A stretch of 64,000 nucleotides of DNA, taken from NCBI RefSeq assembly GCF_016806065.1, contig NZ_CP032405.1, forward strand, positions 2,942,001-3,006,000. Direction: 5' to 3'. The translations under genes were made by a program, and so were the position numbers. The stretch comes from Rhizobium rosettiformans (GTDB lineage: Bacteria; Pseudomonadota; Alphaproteobacteria; Rhizobiales; Rhizobiaceae). The notes under the pieces are model-generated. The model was not told the origin of the DNA. It did no database searches and was given only the letters and a program-made list of their open reading frames with translations. Positions 7,833 through 16,505 of this stretch are shown piece after piece (position 1 is the first letter of the stretch; the number at the start of each line of letters is the position of its first letter).

Positions 7833-8696
7833 ATGCACAGTGTTTCGCAGCAGGAGGCCGCCGAGGCCAATCCGGTCTCACGCAAGGAGCGAACCCGCTT
7901 CTGGCGGGACGGGCGCTTCCGCGACATGGAGTGCCTCACCGCCTCCTTCATCACCCATGAATTCTCGCCCCATTCGCACGACACCTTCTCGATCGGTGCG
8001 ATCGAAGTCGGCTGCCAAGTGGCAAACATCCGTGGCACGCGCGAACATACGGGCCCTGGCGCTCTCTACCTCATCAATCCCGGTGAGATCCATGACGGTC
8101 AGCCGGGCGCGCCGGATGGTTATCGCTACCGGATGATCTATCCCGAGGTGGCACTGCTGACCGACATCATTGAGGACGTGACCGGCCGCGCCTTCCACGG
8201 CATGCCGAGCTTCGGGCGACAGCTCCTGACGGATCCGGAACTCGCCAAGGCCTTCAACCTCGCCCATCGCCGGATCGAAAGCGGTGAGGTTGCGGCCCTC
8301 GAAGGTGAAGAGAGCATGTATTGTGTTCTCGCAACGATGTTCGCCCACCATGGCCACGAGATCATCCGTGCGCCCGATCACAACGAGCCGCTCGCCATGC
8401 GCCGCGTCCGCGATCATATCGCTGCCCACTTCGATGAGGAGATCGGCCTCGAGACGTTGGCGAAAGTGGCAAACCTCAGCCGTGCCCACATGATCCGCGC
8501 CTTCCGCAAGCAGTATTTCATCACCCCACATGCCTTCCAGACCGATATGCGGATCCGCCACGCGCGTCATCTGCTCCGATCAGGCGCCACCCCATCGGAC
8601 ACCGCTGCTGCCTGCGGTTTTGCCGACCAGGCGCATATGACCCGGCAGTTCAAGGCGCGCACGGGCCTCACCCCTGCTGTCTTTCGTGCCGGCTGA
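7833..8696 (+). CDS. AraC family transcriptional regulator
   Basis: A 287-residue regulator. Residues about 35-175 form a cupin-like AraC sensing domain (HSHDTFSIGAIEVG, PGALYLINPGEIHDG), and residues about 190-285 are a double helix-turn-helix DNA-binding domain with the signature near the end (DTAAACGFADQAHMTRQFKARTGLTPA). It is divergent from alr with an 84-base spacer and lies 69 bases before the azlC-azlD pair, the arrangement typical of a regulator controlling that exporter. The effector is not predictable. The start is uncertain: GGAGG at 7811-7815 is too distant from ATG 7833 to be a good Shine-Dalgarno. Confidence 0.88.
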   Translation: MHSVSQQEAAEANPVSRKERTRFWRDGRFRDMECLTASFITHEFSPHSHDTFSIGAIEVGCQVANIRGTREHTGPGALYLINPGEIHDGQPGAPDGYRYRMIYPEVALLTDIIEDVTGRAFHGMPSFGRQLLTDPELAKAFNLAHRRIESGEVAALEGEESMYCVLATMFAHHGHEIIRAPDHNEPLAMRRVRDHIAAHFDEEIGLETLAKVANLSRAHMIRAFRKQYFITPHAFQTDMRIRHARHLLRSGATPSDTAAACGFADQAHMTRQFKARTGLTPAVFRAG

Positions 8697-8765
8697 TCAC
8701 TTTCCTTCAAGACCCTGGACGACTGAGGCCTTATCCCGGCGTGACACTCGCGTGAGGGACCATGC

Positions 8766-9464
8766 ATGCCACCCAAAGTCACCGCCGAAATCCGTCAGGG
8801 TTTCCGATCGATTCTGCCGCTCACTGTCGCCGTTGTGCCGATCGGTCTCGTCTTCGGTGCTGTCGCCGCCACCAAAGGGCTCTCGGCGCTGGAGGCCCTT
8901 CTGATGAGCGCCCTGGTCTTTGCCGGCGGTTCGCAGTTTGTCGCGATGGATCTCTGGAGCCACCCCGCGAGCATCGCAGCACTCGGCATGGCGGCCCTGC
9001 TCGTCAATGTCAGGCATGTGCTGATGGGCGCGTCGATCTCACGCCACATGGCGGCGTTCTCGCTCCGGCAGAAGATCATTTCCATGCTCTTCCTCGCCGA
9101 TGAGATCTGGGCCGTCGCCGAATTCCATGCTCGGGATCATCTGTTGACGCCGGCCTGGTTCGTCGGTGCCGCCTTGCCCTTCTATGCTGCCTGGGTGCTG
9201 TCAGGGCTGGTTGGCGCCTCGCTCGGAGGCCTCGTCGGCGATCCTGCCGTGATCGCCATGGACTTCGTCTTTCCCGCTGTCTTCGTGATCCTCATCGCCG
9301 GCTTCTGGCGCGGCCCACGCACCGGTCTGATCCTCGTCGGCAGCGGTATCAGCGCCTTGCTGGTTCACCAGTCCGTTCCGGGTGTCTGGTACATCCTCGC
9401 CGGCGCGCTCGGGGGTGTCGCCGTCGCGGTGGTTTCTTCGCTGCGCGGGGAGGCGAGGGCATGA
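8766..9464 (+). CDS. azlC: AzlC family amino-acid exporter, large subunit
   Basis: A 232-residue inner-membrane protein with the AzlC signature (PIGLVFGAVAATKGLSALEALLMSALVFAGGSQF split over residues 25-58) and several hydrophobic helices. AzlC works with the small AzlD subunit to export branched-chain or related amino acids and analogues. GAGGGA lies seven bases before the ATG. The stop codon overlaps the azlD start in an ATGA sequence, so the two subunits are translationally coupled. The AraC regulator just upstream is the probable controller. Confidence 0.9.
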   Translation: MPPKVTAEIRQGFRSILPLTVAVVPIGLVFGAVAATKGLSALEALLMSALVFAGGSQFVAMDLWSHPASIAALGMAALLVNVRHVLMGASISRHMAAFSLRQKIISMLFLADEIWAVAEFHARDHLLTPAWFVGAALPFYAAWVLSGLVGASLGGLVGDPAVIAMDFVFPAVFVILIAGFWRGPRTGLILVGSGISALLVHQSVPGVWYILAGALGGVAVAVVSSLRGEARA

Positions 9465-9763
9465 CGATCGACATGAACACGCTGCTTGCGATCCTCGCCA
9501 TGGCGGCCGCAACGATTGCGACGCGTCAGGCGGGATTGCTGGTCGGTCGGCTCCTGCAACTGTCGCCGCAAGCCAAAGAGAGCCTGGCAGCGATCCCGCC
9601 CTCGGTGCTGATGGCTGTGGTGACGCCGACTGCCTTTGCCACCGGCTGGGCGGAGACCGCGGGCTGTGCGGTGGTGGCCTTCTCCGCAACCCGCCTGCCG
9701 CTTCTGCCAGCCGCTGCCGCCGGCGTCGTGACCGTTGCCACCTTGAGGGCTGCAGATCTCTAG
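9461..9763 (+). CDS. azlD: AzlD family amino-acid exporter, small subunit
   Basis: A 100-residue membrane protein with three to four short hydrophobic helices and the AzlD-type segment ATRQAGLLVGRLL ... IPPSVLMAVVTP. It is the partner of AzlC in branched-chain amino-acid efflux. The four-base ATGA overlap with azlC indicates stoichiometric, coupled synthesis. A strong bidirectional hairpin terminator lies 13 bases beyond the stop codon, where the transcript meets dnaB coming from the other side. Confidence 0.88.
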   Translation: MTIDMNTLLAILAMAAATIATRQAGLLVGRLLQLSPQAKESLAAIPPSVLMAVVTPTAFATGWAETAGCAVVAFSATRLPLLPAAAAGVVTVATLRAADL

Positions 9764-9775
9764 CCATGGAAAGGA

Positions 9776-9798
9776 AAGGGCGCCTCTCGGGCGCCCTT
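9776..9798. terminator. Bidirectional terminator between azlD and dnaB
   Basis: AAGGGCGCC (9776-9784) pairs perfectly with GGCGCCCTT (9790-9798) around a five-base loop. It lies between two convergent genes and ends in TT on both strands, so it can serve both azlD and dnaB. Confidence 0.75.
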
Positions 9799-9803
9799 CG
9801 AAT

Positions 9804-11300
9804 TCACGGTTCTTCGTATTGGATGAAACTCGGTTCGGCCAGATCCGCAAAGCGAGTGAATTCCGACTGGAAGGCGAGCTTGACGGTGCCGGTCGGTCCG
9901 TGACGCTGCTTGGCGATGATGACGTCGGCCGTACCCTTGACCTTCTCCATATGCGCTTCCCATTCCGGATACTTCGGATCGGCGATGTCGCGGGGCTCGA
10001 GATTCTTCACATAGTATTCCTCGCGGAACACGAAGAGCACCACGTCGGCGTCCTGCTCGATCGAGCCCGATTCGCGAAGGTCGGAGAGCTGCGGGCGCTT
10101 GTCTTCGCGGTTTTCGACCTGACGGGAGAGCTGCGAGAGCGCCACGATCGGCACGTTCAGTTCCTTGCCCAGCGATTTCAAGCCCGTGGTGATCTGGGTG
10201 ATTTCCTGCACGCGGTTTTCGCCCGATTTGCCGGAGCCGGTCATCAGCTGGATATAGTCGATGACCAGGAAGTCGAGACCGCGCTGACGCTTCAGACGAC
10301 GGGCACGGGCCGCGAGCTGGGCGATCGAGATACCACCGGTCTGGTCGATGAACAGCGGCACCTTCTGCATGGTCTGGGAAAAGCCGACCAGTTTTTCGAA
10401 TTCGTGCTCGGTGATGTCACCGCGACGGATCTTTGAGGAAGAGACTTCCGTCTGCTCGGACATGATACGGGTGGCCAGCTGTTCGGCCGACATTTCGAGC
10501 GAGTAGAAGCCGACCACACCACCATTCTTGGCCTTGAAGGAGCCGTCGGCCAGGACTTCCGGCTCGTAAGCCGCCGCAATGTTCCAGGCGATGTTGGTGG
10601 CAAGCGAGGTCTTGCCCATACCCGGACGGCCGGCGAGCACGATCAAGTCGGAACGCTGCAGACCGCCCATCTTGGCATCGAGCGACATGATGCCGGTGGA
10701 GACGCCCGAGAGGTTGCCGTCACGCTCGAAAGCAGCCCCTGCCATGTCGACGGCCTGGGCAACCGCATCCGAGAAGGACTGGAAGCCCCCGTCGTAACGG
10801 CCGTTTTCGGCGAGCGCGAACAGACGGCGTTCCGTGTCTTCGATCTGCGCCTGCGGCGGCATGTCGAGCGGCGCGTCATAGGCGATGTTGACGACATCTT
10901 CACCGATCTGGATCAGCGAGCGACGCAATGCGAGGTCGTAGATCGCTCGACCATAGTCTTCCGCATTGATGATGGTGACGGCTTCGGAAGCGAGGCGCGC
11001 GAGATATTGCGCGACGGTCAGGTCGCCGACCTTCTGGTCGGCCGGCAGGAAGGTCTTGATCGTGACCGGGTTTGCCGTCTTGCCCATACGGATGATCTCG
11101 GAGGCCACCTCGAAGATCTTCCGATGCAGGGGCTCGTAGAGATGCTCGGGCTTCAGGAAGTCCGAAACGCGATAGAAGGCATCGTTGTTGACGAGAATGG
11201 CGCCAAGCAGGGCCTGTTCGGCTTCGATATTGTTCGGAGCCTCCCGATAGAGCGGCTCAGCCGCTTGGACCGGGCTCAGTTTGCGCGCAGCATCATTCAT
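9804..11300 (-). CDS. dnaB: Replicative DNA helicase DnaB
   Basis: The hexameric 5'-3' helicase of the replication fork. The 498-residue protein has the N-terminal DnaB domain (EAPNNIEAEQALLGAILVNN, residues 20-39), a linker, and the RecA-like C-terminal domain with Walker A GRPGMGKT at 224-231, Walker B (LDFLVIDYIQLM) and the arginine/Q-loop region SQLSRQVENREDKRPQLSDLRESGSIEQDAD. I use ATG 11298-11300; an in-frame ATG 84 bases upstream adds a Cys/Arg-rich stretch without family resemblance. A 254-base spacer separates it from rplI. Confidence 0.95.
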   Translation of the reverse strand: MNDAARKLSPVQAAEPLYREAPNNIEAEQALLGAILVNNDAFYRVSDFLKPEHLYEPLHRKIFEVASEIIRMGKTANPVTIKTFLPADQKVGDLTVAQYLARLASEAVTIINAEDYGRAIYDLALRRSLIQIGEDVVNIAYDAPLDMPPQAQIEDTERRLFALAENGRYDGGFQSFSDAVAQAVDMAGAAFERDGNLSGVSTGIMSLDAKMGGLQRSDLIVLAGRPGMGKTSLATNIAWNIAAAYEPEVLADGSFKAKNGGVVGFYSLEMSAEQLATRIMSEQTEVSSSKIRRGDITEHEFEKLVGFSQTMQKVPLFIDQTGGISIAQLAARARRLKRQRGLDFLVIDYIQLMTGSGKSGENRVQEITQITTGLKSLGKELNVPIVALSQLSRQVENREDKRPQLSDLRESGSIEQDADVVLFVFREEYYVKNLEPRDIADPKYPEWEAHMEKVKGTADVIIAKQRHGPTGTVKLAFQSEFTRFADLAEPSFIQYEEP

Positions 11301-11507
11301 TCGTTCGCATCCGTTCAGTGTGTCGGCGGTGGCTGCACCATAGCGAGAACTTCGGCCAGCGGAATGGCCCGCACAGCAACCCACATTGATTCACAGGCGG
11401 CCAATCGCGACTTTAGAAAAAGCTGAGCAATCCGATCTTTTCGGTTGACTGTGACATCAGCCGAATCGGCGAGCTGGAGTGTTCATTTTAACAGAGCGCG
11501 AACGAAA

Positions 11508-11531
11508 AACGCCCGGAAAAATCCGGGCGTT
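11508..11531 (-). terminator. Rho-independent terminator of the rpsF-rplI operon
   Basis: On the minus strand AACGCCCGGA (11522-11531 complement) pairs perfectly with TCCGGGCGTT (11508-11517 complement) around TTTT, then runs into TTTCG. It lies 24 bases past the rplI stop codon. Confidence 0.85.
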
Positions 11532-11554
11532 CCGTCTCCGCGATGGCGGAAAAA

Positions 11555-12130
11555 TCAGTCGTCTTCGCCGTCCATGTCTGCGTCCGGATCGAAGAAGTCT
11601 TCCGGACGAAGAGCGTCTTCGTCAACGCCGTAGATGGCGTCGGCCGAGGTCAGGCTTTCGCCCTTGGCCTGGCGCTCGGCTTCTTCAGCCGAACGGGCAA
11701 CGTTGAGCTCGACGGACAGTTCGACTTCAGCATGCAGGTGCAGGGTGACCTGGTGGATGCCGATGGCCTTGATCGGGGTGTTCAGTTCAACCTGGTTGCG
11801 GCCGATGTTGAAGCCTTCGGCGCCCAGGATTTCGACGACGTCACGAGCCGCGACCGAACCGTAGAGCTGGCCGGTTTCGCCAGCCGAACGGACGACGATG
11901 AAGGACTTGCCGGAGAGAGCGTCGGCAACGGTCTGGGCTTCCGACTTGCGCTCGAGGTTGCGGGCTTCGAGCGTTGCGCGCTCGGCTTCGAAACGCTTCT
12001 TGTTGGCTTCGTTGGCGCGCAGCGCCTTGCCCTGCGGCAGCAGGTAGTTACGAGCGAAGCCGTCGCGAACCTTTACGGTTTCGCCCATCTGGCCGAGCTT
12101 TGCGATGCGTTCGAGGAGAATGACCTGCAT
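11555..12130 (-). CDS. rplI: 50S ribosomal protein L9
   Basis: Ribosomal protein bL9, binding 23S rRNA near the base of the L1 stalk. The N-terminal RNA-binding domain ([32 protein letters not shown] region, residues 1-32) and the long connecting helix are typical. At 191 residues it is longer than the roughly 150-residue enterobacterial protein; the extra part is an acidic C-terminal tail ending in [11 protein letters not shown], common in rhizobia. AAGGA lies nine bases before the ATG. It is the last gene of the operon, 19 bases after the DUF2232 gene. Confidence 0.95.
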   Translation of the reverse strand: MQVILLERIAKLGQMGETVKVRDGFARNYLLPQGKALRANEANKKRFEAERATLEARNLERKSEAQTVADALSGKSFIVVRSAGETGQLYGSVAARDVVEILGAEGFNIGRNQVELNTPIKAIGIHQVTLHLHAEVELSVELNVARSAEEAERQAKGESLTSADAIYGVDEDALRPEDFFDPDADMDGEDD

Positions 12131-12149
12131 TGTCGTGTTCCTTTCAGTG

Positions 12150-13124
12150 TCAATCAGTTTCGGAATGGTCTTTGTCGGCCTTGGCGGCCGGCGTCAGGGC
12201 AACGGTCCGTCGGGTGTCCGAGAGGCCGATGATGAGGGGGATCATGAGCGGCAAGAGCATGATCGAAGAGAGATAGGCGAGGATGAGGGCCGGCAGACGC
12301 CAGTCCTTGCCCCGCGTCTTGAGATGCATGGAGGCAAAGCCAGCCATCAGGAAGCCCGCGCCGAAGGTGCCGCAGACAACAGCGCCGATCATCGCAGGCA
12401 CACCACCCAGGAAGCAGGCGATGATGCCAGCGAGGAAGATGAAGACAGTGTTACGGTTCATCCGGAGCGCCGACGGAAAGTCCTCGCGCGGACGCTTGTT
12501 GCGGCCGGAAGCCGTGACGATGCGCATGGCGATGTAATACATCATCGTCAGCAGCAGAACCCAGGTGCCGCCCTGGATGATCGGCAGCAGGATGACCATG
12601 GTGCGCTTCAACTGCTCGAGCGCCACGGCATCGGGCATCATCGCCGGATCCTGCGTGCTCATCGCCTGCGTCATCGCGTCAACAAGCTGGCCCGTGAATT
12701 CCGGACCAAAGCCAATGATCACACCCAGCACGACGACGGCGATCGACACGAAAGCACAGAGCTGGAGAAGAATGTCGGAAAGCGGATACCAAGCCATCAG
12801 GTGGTCGGGGCCACCGATTTCAGACGCGGGGCGCGCCAGGCTCGACAGATGCGCGAGCCAGCCGGCCGGCGCCAGCGTGAAGATCGCCATGCCGAAGGCG
12901 AACATCGGCGAGACGCTGACCATGCCGAGCAGGGCGGCCGTCACGATCGCGGTGATGGCGGCGGCATTGCCCCAGCCGAGGCCGACGATCAGAACGGGAA
13001 GCGCAGAAGCCGCATAGAGAATGGAGGCAAGCGTCGGCTGCGCCGCAGCGCCCAGCACGAGCAAAGCGGCGGTAATGCCGGCAACAAAGCCGGTCGTCAG
13101 CGATTTCGCATCCAGTTTGTTCAA
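12150..13124 (-). CDS. DUF2232 family membrane protein
   Basis: A 324-residue inner-membrane protein with about eight to nine hydrophobic helices, matching the DUF2232/YybS-like family that sits between rpsR and rplI in many alphaproteobacteria. Its function is unknown; position suggests a link to translation or growth-linked membrane processes, but that is inference. The best start is TTG at 13122-13124, with AGGA eight bases upstream; no ATG fits the family N-terminus. It ends in a short charged cytoplasmic tail ([12 protein letters not shown]). Confidence 0.85.
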   Translation of the reverse strand: MNKLDAKSLTTGFVAGITAALLVLGAAAQPTLASILYAASALPVLIVGLGWGNAAAITAIVTAALLGMVSVSPMFAFGMAIFTLAPAGWLAHLSSLARPASEIGGPDHLMAWYPLSDILLQLCAFVSIAVVVLGVIIGFGPEFTGQLVDAMTQAMSTQDPAMMPDAVALEQLKRTMVILLPIIQGGTWVLLLTMMYYIAMRIVTASGRNKRPREDFPSALRMNRNTVFIFLAGIIACFLGGVPAMIGAVVCGTFGAGFLMAGFASMHLKTRGKDWRLPALILAYLSSIMLLPLMIPLIIGLSDTRRTVALTPAAKADKDHSETD

Positions 13125-13303
13125 CGTCGCTGTCCTGCTGTTTTAGCAGTTAGGGGAAGGGCTCGAGCGATCTCGCAAAAGCATCCCCAACATGGGATTT
13201 CACCTGATGTCGCGGGAGCGCGCCATCTGGCAGTCGGTTCCGATCCGCGCCCAACGCGGAAGGGATGAAGCCCGCCGACAATGTCGGCAGGCTCCGTATC
13301 GGA

Positions 13304-13552
13304 TTACGCTACGACGTAAGGCAGCAGGCCGAGGAAACGGGCGCGCTTGATGGCCTGGGCCAGTTCGCGCTGCTTCTTCTGGGAAACTGCGGTGATACGC
13401 GAAGGAACGATCTTGCCGCGCTCGGAAATGTAGCGCTGCAGGAGACGGACGTCCTTGTAGTCGATGCGCGGAGCGTTTGCGCCCGAGAAGGGGCAAGTCT
13501 TGCGACGACGATGGAAAGGACGGCGGGCCTGAGAAGAGGATGCATCAGCCAT
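13304..13552 (-). CDS. rpsR: 30S ribosomal protein S18
   Basis: Ribosomal protein bS18, an 82-residue basic protein of the 30S platform that pairs with S6. The sequence has the family core ([19 protein letters not shown], then [15 protein letters not shown]) and an Arg-rich N-terminus. AGGAG lies eight bases before the ATG. It follows rpsF by 23 bases; the S6:S18 complex is known in other bacteria to autoregulate this operon through the rpsF leader. A GCCGACA/TGTCGGC hairpin (13274-13288) follows the stop codon. Confidence 0.96.
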   Translation of the reverse strand: MADASSSQARRPFHRRRKTCPFSGANAPRIDYKDVRLLQRYISERGKIVPSRITAVSQKKQRELAQAIKRARFLGLLPYVVA

Positions 13553-13575
13553 TGTGTGTTCTCCTATTGCTCAGA

Positions 13576-14031
13576 TTACGCGCGGTCTTCGCGCGGACGA
13601 CGCTCGAAGCCACCTTCACGGGGGCCACGGTCCGGACGCGGACCACGATCGCCGAAGTCGCGGCGCGGGCCACGATCGTCGCCGTCACGACGCGGACGGT
13701 CGTCACGGTCGCGCTTCTGCATCATGGCAGACGGGCCTTCTTCGTGAGCTTCGACAGCGATGGTCATGTAACGAAGAACGTCTTCGTTGATGCGCATCTG
13801 GCGCTCCATTTCATGAACGGCCGGTGCCGGAGCATCGATGTCCATGAGGGCGTAGTGAGCCTTGCGGTTCTTCTTGATGCGGTAGGTCAGGGACTTGAGG
13901 CCCCAGTTTTCTACGCGCCCGACCTTGCCGCCGTTAGCTTCGATAACACCCTTGTACTGTTCGACGAGGGCATCAACCTGCTGAGCGGACATATCCTGCC
14001 GGGCAAGGAATACGTGTTCGTAAAGAGCCAT
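13576..14031 (-). CDS. rpsF: 30S ribosomal protein S6
   Basis: Ribosomal protein bS6, partner of S18 in the 30S platform. The N-terminal ~95 residues are the ferredoxin-like S6 fold ([35 protein letters not shown]). The last ~40 residues form an unusual low-complexity tail rich in Arg, Asp and Gly (repeats of [14 protein letters not shown]), typical of alphaproteobacterial S6 and likely flexible RNA-contacting. I start at ATG 14029-14031; an in-frame GTG 11 codons upstream would consume the Shine-Dalgarno. The leader contains a long-range inverted repeat that can mask that site. Confidence 0.96.
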   Translation of the reverse strand: MALYEHVFLARQDMSAQQVDALVEQYKGVIEANGGKVGRVENWGLKSLTYRIKKNRKAHYALMDIDAPAPAVHEMERQMRINEDVLRYMTIAVEAHEEGPSAMMQKRDRDDRPRRDGDDRGPRRDFGDRGPRPDRGPREGGFERRPREDRA

Positions 14032-14125
14032 GTAAGCTTTGCCTTTTCTTGCGGTTGTCGTCACCCGGATCCGGCGCTAAGCCTCACAGACTGCTCCTGT
14101 GCGGCGTGTGCCGCGGCAAGAAAAG
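14032..14125 (-). promoter_or_regulatory. rpsF leader with long-range inverted repeat masking the RBS
   Basis: A perfect 10-base inverted repeat, CTTTTCTTGC (14043-14052) and GCAAGAAAAG (14116-14125), brackets a 63-base insert that contains its own small hairpin (CACAG/CTGTG). In the mRNA the downstream arm is GCAAGAAAAG, whose AAAAGG end is the only Shine-Dalgarno-like sequence before the rpsF ATG, and it is preceded by CCG. Pairing would block initiation. Known S6:S18 leader elements use a CCG-containing bulge near such a stem; assignment to that class is inference. Confidence 0.5.
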
Positions 14126-14315
14126 TAGTGTGTTCGAGACGGTCGAGAGCGGAGACACGGGAGACCGGAAACCCTTATGGTTCCTGCTGCAGACCTTGTG
14201 AGCCTGCCAGCCCTCCGTTCAGCCACCAGCCAGAGGACCGGGTGTTGTGAACGGCGCGCTTATACGCGTATCCCGGCGAAAAGCAAGTGCCGCGCGGGAA
14301 TTTCTAACAGTGGCA

Positions 14316-15221
14316 TCAGCCGATCCTGAGGACCGTGCGCCCCTGATCGAGCGCGAATTGGTAGGCCAGCCCCTTGCCGGATAAGGCCGCCTCATCGATC
14401 GTCAGGCTGATCTGGTCATCCGATCCGGCAAAAGTCGCGGTGAGCGTGTTGCCCCTGACGGTCACGCTCACATCCTTCTCCTGATAGCCATCGAACCGCA
14501 GGGTGAGTGCACCATTGCTGGTAATCGTGTCCACGCCATCGCCGCGGGCAAAGCCATATTCAGCAATGGCATTGGCAGATTTCATGTCGGTCCGCTTGAT
14601 GGTGACCGTGTCGTTTCCAGTGCCGCCGGAGGCAAAGATGCGGGTGCCCTCCAGGATCATGGTGTCATCGCCAGCACCGCCGTCTATGCCAATCAGGGCT
14701 TCCCCTGCGATCGTCAGACGGTCATTGCCCTCTCCACCCGTCACGTTCATGACGAGCCGACCGGAGAGTTTCATCTTATCGTCACCCTCGCCCATATCAA
14801 TATCACTGATATAGCGGGCGCTTGCGGCAAGGCTGTCGTCGCCAGATCCGGTCGACAGGCCAACAATGGCAGCCGCGCGGGCGGAGACCTTGTCGGCGCC
14901 ACCACCGGTAGTCACATTGTAGACAGCGGTGGCATCGAAAGTCAGCTTGTCGTCAGCCTCGGTACCCTGCGCTGCCGTGATAAAGCCGAGGCTTTCTTCG
15001 ACAGAAGCCTGATCGCCGGCAGAGGCGTCACGTAGAGCCAGGATCTCTGCGATCCGTGCAAGGGCCTTTTGACCTGCTGTCTCCGTGAATGTTGTATCGT
15101 CCCGTCCGGCCAATGACCGTGCAGGTTCGGACAGCGGACGAACCGGTGAAGACGCAGAAAACAGCTGGATCGCATATGCCTGCGCATTCGGATTGCGATA
15201 GAAGCTATTGATGACCGTCAT
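14316..15221 (-). CDS. Calcium-turn repeat protein (RTX-like, 19-residue period)
   Basis: A 301-residue protein with no recognised enzyme domain. Residues 89-201 are six tandem units of 19, 19, 19, 19, 19 and 18 residues, each opening with a GxDx turn (ADDK, GADK, GDDS, GDDK, GNDR, GDDT, then GNDT) preceded by Gly/Glu-rich residues, followed by alternating hydrophobic strands. This resembles the calcium-binding turns of RTX beta-rolls, but with one turn per 19 residues rather than nonapeptides. There is no classical signal peptide, so export by a type I system or a cytoplasmic role are both possible. GAGG supports the ATG at 15219-15221. It lies downstream of a Ca2+/Na+ antiporter. Confidence 0.7.
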   Translation of the reverse strand: MTVINSFYRNPNAQAYAIQLFSASSPVRPLSEPARSLAGRDDTTFTETAGQKALARIAEILALRDASAGDQASVEESLGFITAAQGTEADDKLTFDATAVYNVTTGGGADKVSARAAAIVGLSTGSGDDSLAASARYISDIDMGEGDDKMKLSGRLVMNVTGGEGNDRLTIAGEALIGIDGGAGDDTMILEGTRIFASGGTGNDTVTIKRTDMKSANAIAEYGFARGDGVDTITSNGALTLRFDGYQEKDVSVTVRGNTLTATFAGSDDQISLTIDEAALSGKGLAYQFALDQGRTVLRIG

Positions 15222-15337
15222 ATGGAGCATACCTCGTGGCCGCAAAAGGGGCCGCTTGCCCTGCGAAGCTAGCATTCGTGCATTGCGAAAAGCTTACATG
15301 ACCTGATCCGATGCGGAAAATGGCATGGGCAAACTCA

Positions 15338-15364
15338 GTGAGCAGAGGGTTAACCTCTGCTCAC
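15338..15364. terminator. Hairpin terminator after the Ca2+/Na+ antiporter gene
   Basis: GTGAGCAGAGG (15338-15348) pairs perfectly with CCTCTGCTCAC (15354-15364) around a five-base GTTAA loop. It is followed by GCTTTTCTG on the plus strand and TGAGTTTGCC on the minus strand. It lies downstream of the antiporter and upstream of the repeat-protein gene, so those two genes are probably separate transcripts. Confidence 0.6.
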
Positions 15365-15440
15365 GCTTTTCTGTTGGGCTTGTATGTCTTGGGCGTCGGA
15401 AGCAGGCTTTCCGCGCCGACAATCTGCGTCAGGTCACGCC

Positions 15441-16373
15441 TCAGACCTGAACCAGTGCCAGCGTATATCCGACATAGGCGACGAGCATCGCACCAGCGGT
15501 CAGTCTGCGGACGCCAAGATGGGCGAGAAGCAGGAACGCGAAGCCGAGCGTGATGCCGAGCATGACGGGGACGTCGAAACTGCCGAATCGCGGATCGACG
15601 GAGATCGGCTGGATGACGGAGGTGACGCCCAGAATGAACAGGATGTTGAAGATGTTCGATCCGACGATGTTGCCGATCATGATGTCGGAGTGCTTGCGCA
15701 TGGCCGACATGATGCCGGTTGCGAGTTCCGGAAGCGAGGTGCCGACCGCAACCACGGTGAGGCCGATGACCGCTTCGGAAATCCCGAAATCGCGGGCAAG
15801 ATTGGTCGCACCGCGGACCAGCAGTTCGGCACCGACGAACAGCGTGGCCAGACCGCCGACGATCAGAAGGGTCATGAAGCCGGTTCCGAGTATCTCGTGC
15901 TTCACATCTTCATTCGCCAGTTCCTCGATCGTGCCCTTGCCCTGAATATAGGCATAGAGAATGTAGGCGATGAGAACCGCGACCATGACCAGGCCGGCAA
16001 GCCGCCCTATGGCCTCGAACTGCACGAGACCCAGAAGCAGGACCGCCGCGCCGATCATCACATAGGTGTCGCGCTTCACGCCCTTGTCCCAATGGGTGAT
16101 CGGGAAGATCAACGCGCAGGTGCCGACGATCAGCAGGATGTTTGCCGTATTCGAACCGACCACATTGCCAAGCGCGATGTCCGAGGAGCCGGTCAGCGCG
16201 GCGCGGACGGAGACCAGCAGTTCCGGCATCGACGTGCCGAAGCCGACGATGACCAGCGAGACGATCAGCGTCGGTATGGCGAGTTTCTGCGCCACTCCGA
16301 TGGCGCCGCGAAGGAGCCACTCGGCACCGAAGTAAAGACCGACCAGGCCCCCGGCCACGAAAAGATAATCCAA
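15441..16373 (-). CDS. Calcium/sodium antiporter (CaCA family, YrbG-like)
   Basis: A 310-residue cation exchanger with about ten transmembrane helices. Both alpha repeats are clear: GFGTSMPELLVS ... ALGNVVGSNTANI near residues 45-80 and VAVGTSLPELATG ... MIGNIVGSNIFNI near residues 205-245, carrying the Glu and Asn/Ser residues that coordinate Ca2+ and Na+. It should extrude Ca2+ from the cytoplasm at the expense of a Na+ (or H+) gradient. No ATG fits; a TTG at 16371-16373 with GGGGGA six bases upstream is the likely start. The neighbouring calcium-turn protein gives a calcium theme to this stretch. Confidence 0.88.
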   Translation of the reverse strand: MDYLFVAGGLVGLYFGAEWLLRGAIGVAQKLAIPTLIVSLVIVGFGTSMPELLVSVRAALTGSSDIALGNVVGSNTANILLIVGTCALIFPITHWDKGVKRDTYVMIGAAVLLLGLVQFEAIGRLAGLVMVAVLIAYILYAYIQGKGTIEELANEDVKHEILGTGFMTLLIVGGLATLFVGAELLVRGATNLARDFGISEAVIGLTVVAVGTSLPELATGIMSAMRKHSDIMIGNIVGSNIFNILFILGVTSVIQPISVDPRFGSFDVPVMLGITLGFAFLLLAHLGVRRLTAGAMLVAYVGYTLALVQV

Positions 16374-16505
16374 GACAATCCCCCATAAAACATGGCCCGC
16401 GAGCCGGCGTTAAACCGCAGTCGCAAATGGTGACGAGCCGCGACATTGTGTAGGCCCGGCTCACTGATTTTTTGCATGCCGGGCGGGGCTGCGAAGTCTG
16501 TGTCG

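Noticed and set aside
12105..13268. A 387-codon plus-strand frame opposite the DUF2232 gene
   Set aside because: Charged low-complexity sequence typical of the complement of a membrane-protein gene; the minus-strand frame has clear hydrophobic helices.
13269..13293. GCCGACA/TGTCGGC hairpin after rpsR as a terminator
   Set aside because: No T-run follows and the DUF2232 and rplI genes continue in the same direction, so I only mention it with rpsR.
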